NCBI RefSeq assembly: GCF_029626025.1
Contig: NZ_JARUBF010000001.1
Span: forward strand, 4,930,001-4,994,000
Direction: 5' to 3'
Length of the DNA stretch: 64,000 nucleotides
Origin: Solwaraspora sp. WMMD406
GTDB taxonomy: Bacteria > Actinomycetota > Actinomycetes > Mycobacteriales > Micromonosporaceae
Made by a program: the position numbers and the translations under genes. Below are positions 1 through 8,005 of the stretch, one piece after another (position 1 is the first letter of the stretch; each line of letters begins with the position of its first letter). Under the pieces are notes generated by a model. The model searched no databases, was not told where the DNA came from, and saw only the letters and a list, made by a program, of their open reading frames with translations.

Positions 1-1209
1 CAGCGGCACCGGGGCGAGCCGGACGATGTCCGGTTCCCGGGCGTCGGCGATCACCCCGTGTTCGTGGCGCAGGCGGGCGGTCAGCGTGCCCGCCCCCACC
101 CCGCCACCGATTCGCAGGGACAGTTGGCAGCCGCGCCGGGCCGGGTCGCGGGGGGTGACGACGCTGACCGGCCGGCCCGGCAGCATCTCGTCGAGCAGCT
201 GTTCGAGGTAGCCGGTGAGCCGTTCGCTGCGCTCGCGCAGCGCCGCCATGCCGACCTTGTCGAAGATCTGCAACGAGGTACGGACCGGACCCATGGCGAA
301 GATCGGCGGGTTGGAGATCTGCCAGGCGTCGGCGCTGGCGGGTGGCCGCGACACCGGGGTCATCTCGAACCGGGTGGCTGGTTCCGTGCTCCACCAGCCT
401 TCGAAGCGGGCCAGCGTCGGATCGCCGTGGTGGCGTTCGTGCACGTACGCGCCGGCGAGGGCACCCGGACCGGAGTTGAGGTACTTGTAGGAGCACCAGG
501 CGGCGAAGTCGACACCCCAGTCGTGCAGCCGCAGCGAGACGTTGCCGGCGGCGTGCGCGAGGTCCCAGCCGACGATCGCGCCGACGGCCCGGCCCGCCTC
601 GGTGATCGTCGGGATGTCCAGCAGCTCACCGGTGAGGTAGTTGACCCCGCCGAGCAGCACCAGCGCCACCCGGTCGCCGTCGGTGCGCAGGTAGTCGACG
701 ACGTCTTCGGTGCGCAGCGTGTCCTCGCCGGAACGGGGCCGCAGCCGGATCACCGTACAGTCGGGGTCGAGGCCGTGGAAAGCGGCCTGGCTGCGCACCG
801 CGTAGCTGTCCGACGGGAACGCCGAGTCCTCGATGACGATCCGGGTGCGCTCGCCGGCCGGCCGGTAGAACGACACCATCAGCAGGTGCAGGTTGACCGT
901 CAGCGAGTTCATCACCACGGCCTCGCTGGGCAGGGCGCCGACCAGTCGCGCGGCCGGCTCGGTGAGAAGCGCGTGGTACGGCAGCCACGGCCGGCCGGCT
1001 TCGAGGTGGCCTTCGACGCCGAGCCGGGCCCAGTCGTCGAGGTCGTCGAGCAGTTCGGCCCGGGTGGCCTTGGGTTGCAGGCCGAGGGAGTTGCCGGCGA
1101 AGTAGGCCGCCTCGGCGTACTGCCCGCCGCTGGCCGGCGGGATGTGGAACAGGTCGCGGTGCCCGGGGTCGGCGGCGTCGCGGCGCCGGGCGTCGTCCTC
1201 TGTGAACAT
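1..1209 (-). CDS. kynU: Kynureninase, 3' end cut by window edge
   Basis: PLP-dependent hydrolase that converts kynurenine to anthranilate plus alanine. About 403 residues are visible from ATG 1209 and the C-terminus runs off position 1. Family signatures seen: an N-terminal YFAGNSLGLQP segment, AFPSDSYAV, a GWDLAHAAGN motif with the cofactor-binding Asp, and CSYKYLNSGPG, whose Lys should form the Schiff base. It lies 11 bp downstream of the tryptophan dioxygenase stop on the same strand, so the two are almost certainly co-transcribed. A kynurenine-to-anthranilate route can serve tryptophan breakdown or supply anthranilate to secondary metabolites; the window does not show which. Confidence 0.93.
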   Translation of the reverse strand, partial: MFTEDDARRRDAADPGHRDLFHIPPASGGQYAEAAYFAGNSLGLQPKATRAELLDDLDDWARLGVEGHLEAGRPWLPYHALLTEPAARLVGALPSEAVVMNSLTVNLHLLMVSFYRPAGERTRIVIEDSAFPSDSYAVRSQAAFHGLDPDCTVIRLRPRSGEDTLRTEDVVDYLRTDGDRVALVLLGGVNYLTGELLDIPTITEAGRAVGAIVGWDLAHAAGNVSLRLHDWGVDFAAWCSYKYLNSGPGALAGAYVHERHHGDPTLARFEGWWSTEPATRFEMTPVSRPPASADAWQISNPPIFAMGPVRTSLQIFDKVGMAALRERSERLTGYLEQLLDEMLPGRPVSVVTPRDPARRGCQLSLRIGGGVGAGTLTARLRHEHGVIADAREPDIVRLAPVPL

Positions 1210-1220
1210 GCGGCAGCCTC

Positions 1221-2114
1221 TCACATGCCGGTCCGGGCGGACCAGATCTCCGGGAACACCACCCGGTTCATGCTGCGTTGCAGCCAGGCCAGCCCGGCGG
1301 AGCCGCCGCTGCCGACCTTGGCGCCCATGGTGCGCTGTACCGCCTTGAGGTGTTTGTAGCGCCAGTCGCCGAACTGTTCGGCGACCTCGGTCAACGCCTC
1401 GCCGAGCTGCCGCAGATGGTTGTCCGGGGTGTTGACCCGGTAGACCTCCACCCAGGCGGCTTCGACGGCCGGGTGTGGTTCGTGTTCGGTGGCGACGTCG
1501 CGGGTCAGCAGGTCGGCCGGGATGTCGTGGCCGGCGCGGACGAGCAGGGCGATGACGTCGTCCCACAGGCTCGGCGTCCGCAGCGTCTGCTCCAACCCGG
1601 CGTACACCTCGGGTTGGCGGCGGAACGGGCGGATCAGCGACGGGGTGCGGATGCCGAGGGTGAACTCCAGCTGCCGGTACATCGCCGACTGGAAACCGGA
1701 GCCCTCGCCGAGCAGGTTGCGGAACCGGTTGAAGTCGGCCGGGGTCATCCAGCGCAGCGTCTGCCAGGAGGCGTTGAGGCCTTCCAGGTGCAGGGCGGCG
1801 CGGCGCAGCGGGGCCAGCGCCTCCCACACCTGGTCGGCGCGGATCAGGCGTTGGGCGTGGCGCAACTCGTGGCGGGTCAGCCCGAAGTACAGCTCCATGA
1901 TCTGGCTGACCATCAGGAACGACATCTCGCCGGGGTCGTCGCTGAGGGTGCGCTGCAGGCTGTGCAGGGTGCTGGCGTGCACGTAGGCGTCGTACGGGAC
2001 CCGGTCGCCGAACTCCAGGGTCGGCTCGCCGGCGTTGGCGGCGGCGCGGGCGTCGCGTTCGTCGGCGTCCACCGGCCGGACGGCGGGCGGGCTGGCCACG
2101 TCGGTGCTGTTCAC
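1221..2114 (-). CDS. kynA: Tryptophan 2,3-dioxygenase
   Basis: Haem enzyme that opens the tryptophan indole ring to N-formylkynurenine. I chose GTG 2114 because a strong AAGGAGG lies 8 nt upstream of it; an in-frame ATG at 2144 (MGDTAKE) has no ribosome site. Seen: GEGSGFQSAMYRQLEF, matching the family's SGFQS..YR..EF motif, and WRYKHLKAVQR with the haem-ligand His, then the GSGGSAG loop. In the helix that normally carries the distal active-site His (HQxxELW), this protein reads VSQIMELYF, so Ser replaces that His. Its neighbours are kynureninase downstream and a divergent Lrp-type regulator. Confidence 0.9.
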   Translation of the reverse strand: MNSTDVASPPAVRPVDADERDARAAANAGEPTLEFGDRVPYDAYVHASTLHSLQRTLSDDPGEMSFLMVSQIMELYFGLTRHELRHAQRLIRADQVWEALAPLRRAALHLEGLNASWQTLRWMTPADFNRFRNLLGEGSGFQSAMYRQLEFTLGIRTPSLIRPFRRQPEVYAGLEQTLRTPSLWDDVIALLVRAGHDIPADLLTRDVATEHEPHPAVEAAWVEVYRVNTPDNHLRQLGEALTEVAEQFGDWRYKHLKAVQRTMGAKVGSGGSAGLAWLQRSMNRVVFPEIWSARTGM

Positions 2115-2200
2115 GTCGGCTGCCTCCTTCGCTGTGTCGCCCATGATTGCCCACTTGCGGTGCGTGGCTGAATACCGGATCAACGGCGGTACGGGGGCGC

Positions 2201-2212
2201 GACCTGCAGGTC
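2201..2212. promoter_or_regulatory. Palindrome GACCTGCAGGTC in the kynA/Lrp divergent promoter region
   Basis: A perfect 12-bp palindrome lies in the 135-bp gap between the divergent kynA and Lrp-family regulator genes, just upstream of a possible plus-strand -10 (TAGATT, 2219-2224). Position and symmetry fit an autoregulatory Lrp/AsnC-type operator; this is inference. Confidence 0.35.
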
Positions 2213-2249
2213 CGTGGCTAGATTGGGGTGATCGGTTAACGAAGGGAAA

Positions 2250-2693
2250 GTGTCCGTGGACGAGATGGATTGGGCGCTGCTGCGCGAGTTGCAGACCGAT
2301 GCCCGACTTTCCTTCAGTGAGCTGTCCCGCCGGGTGCACCTGTCACCGCCGGCGGTGGCCGAACGGGTCCGCCGGCTGGAGGAATCCGGGGTGATCGGCG
2401 GCTACCACGCCCACGTCGACCTGACCCGGGCCGGCTGGACGGTGGTCGCGCTGATCCGGATGTCCTGCTACGGGTCGCACTGCATCCTGCGGGATCCGCA
2501 GGTGCCGACCTGGCCGGAGATCCGGGAGATCCATCGGATCACCGGGGACGCCTGTTCGATGGTGAAGGTGGCGGCGGCGTCGATGGACGCCTTCGAGGAC
2601 GTGATCGACCGGCTCGCCCCGTACGGTCAGCCGTCCAGCACCATGGTGCTCTCCACTCCGCTGGGCTGGCGGCCGGTCACCGCCGCCGACTGA
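2250..2693 (+). CDS. Lrp/AsnC-family transcriptional regulator
   Basis: A 147-residue regulator with an N-terminal winged HTH (residues ~4-50: DEMDWALLRELQ, then LSFSELSRRVHLSPPAVAERVRRLEESG) and a C-terminal RAM-like ligand/oligomerisation domain. GTG 2250 lies 4 nt after GAAGG. GTG 2256, two codons later, has the more usual spacing to the same site and may be the true start. It is divergent from kynA-kynU and 50 bp upstream of a PLP enzyme gene, so it probably senses tryptophan or a kynurenine-pathway amino acid and controls one or both. The ligand is not deducible from sequence. Confidence 0.9.
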   Translation: MSVDEMDWALLRELQTDARLSFSELSRRVHLSPPAVAERVRRLEESGVIGGYHAHVDLTRAGWTVVALIRMSCYGSHCILRDPQVPTWPEIREIHRITGDACSMVKVAAASMDAFEDVIDRLAPYGQPSSTMVLSTPLGWRPVTAAD

Positions 2694-2743
2694 CGAATCT
2701 GGCTGGCCCACCTCTGACACACCTCGATTGAACGGAGGCAACC

Positions 2744-3904
2744 GTGACGACAGCACCGCAGGGGCCGTGGGTGCCGCTGGACCGGGCCCGGCACCGGACC
2801 AGCGTCAAGTGGCGGATCTATCCGCCCGACGTACTGCCGGTGTGGGTGGCGGAGATGGACGTCGAGCTGGCGGTGCCGATCGTCGACGCGATCGAGTCGG
2901 CGGTGCGGGCCGGGGATCTCGGGTACGCCACCGGGGCCGGCTACGCGGAGGCGGTCGCCGGGTTCGCGGCGGCACGTTGGGGCTGGGACGGTCTGGATCC
3001 GGCGCGCACGGCGATCGTGCCGGACGTGATGCTCGGCGCGGTCGAGATGCTGAGGCTGGTGACCGGGCCGGGCGACACCGTGGTGGTCAACCCGCCGGTG
3101 TACCCACCGTTCTACGGCTTCCTACGCAACCTGGAGCGGCGGGTGTGCGCGGCCCCGCTGGACGACGCCGGCCGGCTGGACCTCGATGTGCTGGCCGAGG
3201 CGTTCACCGCCGCCCGCGCCGGTGGCCGGAGTGCGGCGTACCTGCTGTGCAGCCCGCACAACCCGACCGGGACGGTGCACACCGCCGACGAGTTGGCCGC
3301 CGTCGCCGAACTGGCCGGCCGGTACGGCGTACGGGTGGTGGTCGACGAGATCCACGCGCCGATGACCGCGTCCGGTGTGACGTTCGTGCCGTACCTGTCG
3401 GTGCCCGGCACCGACGACGGTCTGACACTGATCTCCGGGTCGAAAGGCTGGAACCTGGCCGGGTTGAAGGCCGCCCTCGCGGTCGCCGGGCTGGCGGCCG
3501 CCGCCGACCTGGCCCGGTTGCCGGAGGAGGTCGGCCACGGGGTCAACCATCTCGGGGTGATCGCGCACACGGCGGCGTTCCGTGACGGCGGCGACTGGCT
3601 GGACACCGTACGGTCGGCGGTCGACGCCAACCGGCGGCTGCTCGCCGACCTGTTGGCGGACCACCTGCCGCAGGTCGGGTACGCACCGGGTCAGGCGACG
3701 TTCCTGGCCTGGCTGGACTGTCGTGGCCTCGGGCTCGGCGGAGATCCGGCGGCGGTGTTCCTCGACCGGGGGCGGGTGGCGCTCAGCTCGGGCGTGGACT
3801 TCGGTGCCGGCGGCGCCGGGCATGCCCGGTTGAACCTGGCCGCCGCCCCGGAGACGATCACCGAGGCGGTACGGCGGATGGCGGCGGCGGTAGCCGTCGC
3901 CTGA
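2744..3904 (+). CDS. PatB/MalY-type PLP-dependent aminotransferase or C-S lyase
   Basis: A 386-residue fold-type I PLP enzyme. GTG start with GGAGG 6 nt upstream. Seen: [14 protein letters not shown], the N-terminal signature of the MalY/PatB subgroup; [20 protein letters not shown] with the Asp that contacts the pyridine nitrogen; and [12 protein letters not shown], whose Lys is the Schiff-base residue. In this subgroup some enzymes are cystathionine beta-lyases and others aminotransferases. Its position after the Lrp regulator and opposite kynA-kynU makes a role on tryptophan or kynurenine derivatives possible, but that is guilt by association. Confidence 0.85.
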   Translation: MTTAPQGPWVPLDRARHRTSVKWRIYPPDVLPVWVAEMDVELAVPIVDAIESAVRAGDLGYATGAGYAEAVAGFAAARWGWDGLDPARTAIVPDVMLGAVEMLRLVTGPGDTVVVNPPVYPPFYGFLRNLERRVCAAPLDDAGRLDLDVLAEAFTAARAGGRSAAYLLCSPHNPTGTVHTADELAAVAELAGRYGVRVVVDEIHAPMTASGVTFVPYLSVPGTDDGLTLISGSKGWNLAGLKAALAVAGLAAAADLARLPEEVGHGVNHLGVIAHTAAFRDGGDWLDTVRSAVDANRRLLADLLADHLPQVGYAPGQATFLAWLDCRGLGLGGDPAAVFLDRGRVALSSGVDFGAGGAGHARLNLAAAPETITEAVRRMAAAVAVA

Positions 3905-3906
3905 TG

Positions 3907-4440
3907 TCACCAGGGCTCGGGGATGACCAGCGCGAGGCAGCGCTGGGTCCCGGGCACCGGCTGATAGCAGGCTGACGCCTCCAAGTTGACCGTCGACTCT
4001 GGTCGATTCGATTCGGTAGACGTCCACGGTGAACCGGCACGACGCCGGCCAGTGCCCGCGACGACGACGTGCCGTCGCTGGTGGGGCGCGGAGCACATAG
4101 GACTTGACGTGCTCCAACCCGCTGCCGACAGCACCGCAGCGGCAGCGCCGGTTCGGGGGCGCTCTGCCGCACCTGCTGCGTGGTGCGCGGGCTTTCCGAC
4201 CTGCCGCCAGGAAACCTGGTGGTCAGCGACTACTGACCGGCATCGGCGTCGCGGCGCGGGCGGCGAACGTCGGCGTGGTGCCCAGACTCGGCCGGTCCCG
4301 GTTCGCAGGCACGGCCCTGGACGGTGAGCTGGGTCGGGCGGTCGGGCACCTGGTTGGCGGCTGCGGCCGCTGGTGCCGCCGGCACCAGCGGCACCGCCAG
4401 CAGGCTCGCCACGCCAGTGGCGAGGCGAGACGGTCAACCG
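3907..4440 (-). pseudogene. Decayed secreted protein (LamG/surface-protein type), N- and C-terminal scraps only
   Basis: No intact gene exists here, but two minus-strand pieces read as coding. At ~4440-4230 a signal-peptide-like stretch (ATGVASLLAVPLVPAAPAAA) is followed by PDRPTQLTVQGRACEPG. The sequence then shifts frame and continues as DRPSLGTTPTFAARA, the kind of N-terminus common in large secreted LamG-type proteins of Micromonosporaceae. At ~4017-3907 a second piece ends ACYQPVPGTQRCLALVIPEPW and a stop, which looks like a native C-terminus. Most of the body is missing, so this is probably the footprint of an internal deletion plus frameshifts. The family assignment rests on remembered sequence style. 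Confidence 0.5.
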
Positions 4441-4706
4441 GACAGGCGCCGGACACCGTGACCGACGTCGAACGTCAACGGGCGCCTGCCGCCCGGCGTG
4501 TCCACCCCCGGCGATGTGGATGTGAATGCCGGAGCAGATCGGCCACCGGACGCCAGTGCCCGGCGATCCCCGTCCCCACGAGACTTCACGCCGCGGCAGT
4601 CGATCGACACGATGCGTGGTCGGGCTCGGGCGGTGCGCCCGCGTCGCCGTGAACGTGCGCATCACCTACCGACGACGTCGGGCCGGGGTTCCGGTCGGGT
4701 GGGTTA
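4441..4706. other. No recognisable gene
   Basis: Between the decayed secreted-protein gene and the XRE regulator operator I see only out-of-frame GC-rich open frames without ribosome sites or family motifs. It may be further decayed sequence from the same deletion. Confidence 0.4.
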
Positions 4707-4723
4707 GTTCGATACCATCGAAC
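4707..4723. promoter_or_regulatory. Inverted repeat upstream of XRE-cupin gene (candidate operator)
   Basis: GTTCGAT-ACC-ATCGAAC: perfect 7-bp arms around a 3-nt spacer, 53 bp before the regulator start in an AT-richer patch. XRE-cupin regulators commonly bind their own promoter, so this is a candidate autoregulatory site. Confidence 0.4.
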
Positions 4724-4775
4724 AAGAATCGGCGCGGCCCGGCGGGCGGTCCGCACCGCCGCAGTGGGAGGTCCG

Positions 4776-5393
4776 GTGCGCAGGTCAGACCGCGTCGTCG
4801 CCGACGGCGACGTACGCCAGGATCTGGTCGGCGCCCGGATGCGCCAGTTCCGCAAGGAGCAGGGGCTGACCCTGCGCGGTCTGGCCAGCCGGGCCAACCT
4901 GTCGATCGGATTCCTGTCCCAGGTCGAGCGGGGCGTCTCGTCGATCGGGCTGACCGCGCTCAACGGTGTCGCCGCCGCCCTGGACCGGCCGGTCGCCGAG
5001 TTCTTCAACGAAGAGCCGGCCGAGCCGCCGCCGGACCCGGACGCCAAGCTACCGGTGCATTTCACCCTCACCCGCGCCGACAACGGCGCCACCGAGTACG
5101 TCTCCGGTCAGCAGACCTACCGGATGCTGTCGGATCGCGGCCCCAACCTGGTGCTGGAGCCGATGCTGGTGCACATCGCGCCGGGCGGACGCCGCGACGA
5201 GGCGTACGGGCACGCCGGCGAGGAGTTCGCCTACGTGGTCAGCGGCGAGCTGCTCTACGAGGTCGACGGCGTCGAACACCGGCTCTACCCGGGCGACAGC
5301 CTGCACCTGCGGTCGAGCACCCCGCACCGGCTCTACAACGACACCGACCAGGTGACCACTGTGGTGTCGGTGGTCACTCCACGGCTGTTCTGA
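4776..5393 (+). CDS. XRE-family regulator with C-terminal cupin domain
   Basis: About 205 residues: an N-terminal HTH_3 domain (LVGARMRQFRKEQGLTLRGLA, then LSIGFLSQVERGVSSIGLTAL) and a C-terminal cupin_2 small-molecule domain with GHAGEEFAYVVSGEL and YPGDSLHLRSSTPHRLYN. GTG 4776 follows GGGAGG by 4 nt; an in-frame GTG at 4764 overlaps that site. Such regulators often repress amine, amino-acid or heterocycle catabolic genes. It converges on the end of the long minus-strand HyuAB/ABC operon and could be its regulator, although their promoters are 17 kb apart. Confidence 0.88.
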   Translation: MRRSDRVVADGDVRQDLVGARMRQFRKEQGLTLRGLASRANLSIGFLSQVERGVSSIGLTALNGVAAALDRPVAEFFNEEPAEPPPDPDAKLPVHFTLTRADNGATEYVSGQQTYRMLSDRGPNLVLEPMLVHIAPGGRRDEAYGHAGEEFAYVVSGELLYEVDGVEHRLYPGDSLHLRSSTPHRLYNDTDQVTTVVSVVTPRLF

Positions 5394-5476
5394 CCGCCGC
5401 TCGCCGGTGATCGGACATCATGTTCACCACCACCTAACATTTCCGAACGGACATCAGTCCGCACGGCAGCCACCGG

Positions 5477-6610
5477 TCAACGGCCCAGTTTGCGGTCGAC
5501 CTCGGCCATCGTGGCCGTCCAGATGGGCGCGGCCGGGTCGATCACCGAGAAGTGGTCGCCGGGCTGCTCCCGCCAGCCGGGATCGTCGCCGGCGGCCCGG
5601 GCCGCCACCACGTACCGGCGGTTGACGTCGATCAGGTCCAGGTCGTCGTCGGCGCCCTGCACGATCAGCTGCGGTACGCCGAGCGGCAGCCGCGCCATCG
5701 GATCCGAGGCGGCGTACACCTGCGGAACGGTGTCGCGACCGCCGCCGAGCGCGGCGGCGACCGCCCCGGTGCCGACCTGTCGCCGCTCCCCTTCGGCCAG
5801 ATCGAGCACGCCGGCCAACGACACCGCGAGCGCCACGGCCACCGGACCGTTGTCGGCGGCCAGCCGCAGCGCCAACTGTCCGCCGGCCGAATGGCCGAAC
5901 ACCGCGACCCGGTCCAAATCCAGCAGACCGGCCGGCACCGCGCCGCCGGTCAGCTCCGGCAGGTCGGCCAGCACCGCCAGCCCGGTCGCCACATCGGTGG
6001 TGGTGGCCGCCCAGCCGTGCCGGTCCGGTCGGCGGTACTCCAGGTTCCACGCGGCGTAGCCCCGGTCGGCCAGGTCGATGGCGAGCGCGTCCATCAGGTC
6101 CGCCGCCCAGATCGACCGCCAGAAGCCGCCGTGCAGCAGCACCGCCACCGGCAGCGCCGCACCGCCCGGGTTCGGCGGCAGCCGCAGCTCGCCCCACTGG
6201 TCCGGGTCAGGGCCGTACGGGATCCGCGACGCCGGGCGGCGCAGCCGGTGCACCGCGTGCCGGATCGCCCAGGCAAGCCCCCACACCCCCCGGCCGTACA
6301 GGTGGACCGCGCCCGGGTCGGTCTGCTGAGGGCCGGTGACATCAAGGTCGTAGTGGACGGTGCGGGCCGCCCAGTCCTCGCCGCAGGTCAGCAGCGCCCG
6401 TACCGCCTCGTCCGGACCGGGTAGCAGCACGGCGGCACCGCCCGGGGCGAGGCCGGCGAGCTGCCGCCGCACCTCGACGGCGTCGGCGGCGGCCACGACG
6501 TCGCTGTCGACGCCGAGCGGCACGGCCTCGCGGGCGGCGAGGTCTCGCAGCAGCTCCGGATCGGCGGCCAGTCCCGGTCCGACGACGACGAGCACCCGGT
6601 CCACTGTCAT
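5477..6610 (-). CDS. Alpha/beta hydrolase, kynurenine-formamidase-like, with N-terminal dehydroquinase-like domain
   Basis: A 377-residue protein. The C-terminal part (from ~150) is an alpha/beta hydrolase: HGGFW oxyanion motif, GHSAGG nucleophile elbow, and Asp and His later in ADDDLD and GDHFSVI. HGGxW is characteristic of arylformamidases (N-formylkynurenine hydrolysis). The first ~130 residues (VLVVVGPGLA, AAVLLPGPDEAVRALL, GRGVWGLAWAIRHAV) resemble in layout the type II dehydroquinase fold but lack its obvious catalytic residues. It is the last gene of the long operon, overlapping the preceding gene by one base (TGATG). It could supply the formamidase step missing from kynA-kynU 4 kb away, or act on a ring-opened amide made by the operon. 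Confidence 0.75.
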   Translation of the reverse strand: MTVDRVLVVVGPGLAADPELLRDLAAREAVPLGVDSDVVAAADAVEVRRQLAGLAPGGAAVLLPGPDEAVRALLTCGEDWAARTVHYDLDVTGPQQTDPGAVHLYGRGVWGLAWAIRHAVHRLRRPASRIPYGPDPDQWGELRLPPNPGGAALPVAVLLHGGFWRSIWAADLMDALAIDLADRGYAAWNLEYRRPDRHGWAATTTDVATGLAVLADLPELTGGAVPAGLLDLDRVAVFGHSAGGQLALRLAADNGPVAVALAVSLAGVLDLAEGERRQVGTGAVAAALGGGRDTVPQVYAASDPMARLPLGVPQLIVQGADDDLDLIDVNRRYVVAARAAGDDPGWREQPGDHFSVIDPAAPIWTATMAEVDRKLGR

Positions 6611-7617
6611 CAGGTCGCCTCCCTCCGCAGCATCGGCAGCACCGCGCCGCCGAGCAACTCGACCCCACGATCGTCGGTCAACCCGTGCGGCGTGCCGAAC
6701 TCGACCCGGCGCACACCTGCGTCGATCAGCGCCTGCGCCTGGGCGGCCACCTGCTCCGGGGTGCCGGAGAAGGCGAACCGGTCCAGCAGATCGTCGGGGA
6801 CCAGCCGGCCCGCGTCGACGTCGCGCCCGGCCGCCACCAGCGACTTGACCCGCGCCAGCAGGTCGTCCGGGACGGTTACCGTCGGGTCGAGGTCGGCGAC
6901 GACCGCCAGGTACATCGCCACTTCCGTGCGGGCCTTCGCCCGGGCTGCTTCGCCGTCGGTGTCCACCACGGTCACCGCGCCGAAGACGATGCCGATGTCG
7001 TCGACGGAGCGGCCGGCGGCGTCGGCACCGGGGCGGATCCGGTCGCGGATCACCGCGACCATGTCGGGGTTGGCGCTGCCGCCGACCTTGAGCTCGTCGG
7101 CGATCCGGCCGGCGAGGGCGGCACCGCGCGGCCCCCAGGCGCCGAGCAGCAGCGGCGGGTCCGGGCGCCGCACGGCGTACCGCAGCGTGGTGTCGGGGGC
7201 GAGCCGGAAGACCTTGCCGTCGAAGCCTGCGGTGTCGCCACGGAGCAGCCGGTAGACGACGTCGGCGGCCTCGGCTAGCACGGTGAGCGGGCGCGGCTGG
7301 TCGATGCCGACCGCGCCGAGCCAGGTGCCCCGGGCCAGCCCCAGGTAGGCCCGCCCGTGCGAGGCCAGGTCGAGGGCGGCGAGCTGCCCGGCGATCTCGT
7401 ACGGCGCCATCGAGTACGGGTTCAGGCAGGCCGGGCCGAGCCGGACCCGTCGCGTGACGGCGGCCATTTCCAGCAGCGGGAAGATCGGCGGCTGGTACAT
7501 CAGGTCGCCGAAGACGGTGAGCACGTCGAAGCCGTACGCCTCGGCGGCGCGGGCCAGCCGGGCGTAGTCACCGGCGCGTTTGTCGCTCTGCAGGCCGAGT
7601 CCGATTTCGACGATCAC
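6610..7617 (-). CDS. LLM-class (probably F420-dependent) oxidoreductase
   Basis: A 335-residue luciferase-like TIM barrel (IEIGLGLQSDKRAGDYARLA, VRLGPACLNPYSMAPYEIAG, GRAYLGLARGTWLG). GTG start preceded by GGAGG. Related actinobacterial proteins use coenzyme F420, occasionally FMN, to reduce or oxidise small molecules. It is co-transcribed within the HyuAB/ABC operon and is translationally coupled to the formamidase-like gene. The exact substrate cannot be read from sequence. Confidence 0.85.
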   Translation of the reverse strand: MIVEIGLGLQSDKRAGDYARLARAAEAYGFDVLTVFGDLMYQPPIFPLLEMAAVTRRVRLGPACLNPYSMAPYEIAGQLAALDLASHGRAYLGLARGTWLGAVGIDQPRPLTVLAEAADVVYRLLRGDTAGFDGKVFRLAPDTTLRYAVRRPDPPLLLGAWGPRGAALAGRIADELKVGGSANPDMVAVIRDRIRPGADAAGRSVDDIGIVFGAVTVVDTDGEAARAKARTEVAMYLAVVADLDPTVTVPDDLLARVKSLVAAGRDVDAGRLVPDDLLDRFAFSGTPEQVAAQAQALIDAGVRRVEFGTPHGLTDDRGVELLGGAVLPMLRREAT

Positions 7618-7645
7618 GCGAACCTCCGCAGGGATGAGAGTCGGA

Positions 7646-8005
7646 TCAGGTCAGGTCGGCGGAGTTCATCCGCCGTTTGCAGGTCCGTTCGACCCGCATG
7701 ACCAGACCCTCCTCCGGGTCGGGGCAGGCGAACAGGGTGTCGCGTTCCAGCCAGTCCCCCGGCGGCATGTCGCGCTGCTTGGCGGCCAGGAACGGCAGCA
7801 CCGACGCGAGCGCGTACACGCAGAAGTGTTTGCCTTCCGGGATCTTCAGGTGGGCGCTGTCGGTCAGCTCGAAGTGGTCGCCGACGGCCATCCCGCAGAC
7901 CGACCGGCCGTCGATCCGGTCCACGCTGACCCGCAGGTCGTAGACCTCCATGTCGCCGTCGCCGGTCGTGTCACCGCCGCCGGTGCCGGCAGCCTGGTCG
8001 CTCAC
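7646..8005 (-). CDS. TIGR04076-family small protein
   Basis: About 119 residues from GTG 8005, which overlaps the upstream quinone-reductase stop as GTGA and has AAGGAG nearby. Conserved features: an N-terminal VYDLRVSVDRI strand, a Cys pair pattern (SVCGMAVGD, HFCVYALASVLPFL), AKQRDMPPGDWLERD, then ACPDPEEGLVMRVERT. The family is uncharacterised and often accompanies redox or catabolic genes. The first ~18 residues are Gly/Thr-rich and may not be conserved; an internal Met before EVYDL is an alternative start. Confidence 0.75.
   Translation of the reverse strand: MSDQAAGTGGGDTTGDGDMEVYDLRVSVDRIDGRSVCGMAVGDHFELTDSAHLKIPEGKHFCVYALASVLPFLAAKQRDMPPGDWLERDTLFACPDPEEGLVMRVERTCKRRMNSADLT

Noticed and set aside
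58-1359. Long plus-strand open frames opposite kynU and kynA
   Set aside because: Mirror frames of real GC-rich genes; no ribosome site or family motif.
5411-5465. Possible terminator or operator (CGGAC-ATCA-GTCCG) between converging genes
   Set aside because: Only 5-bp arms; too weak to call.
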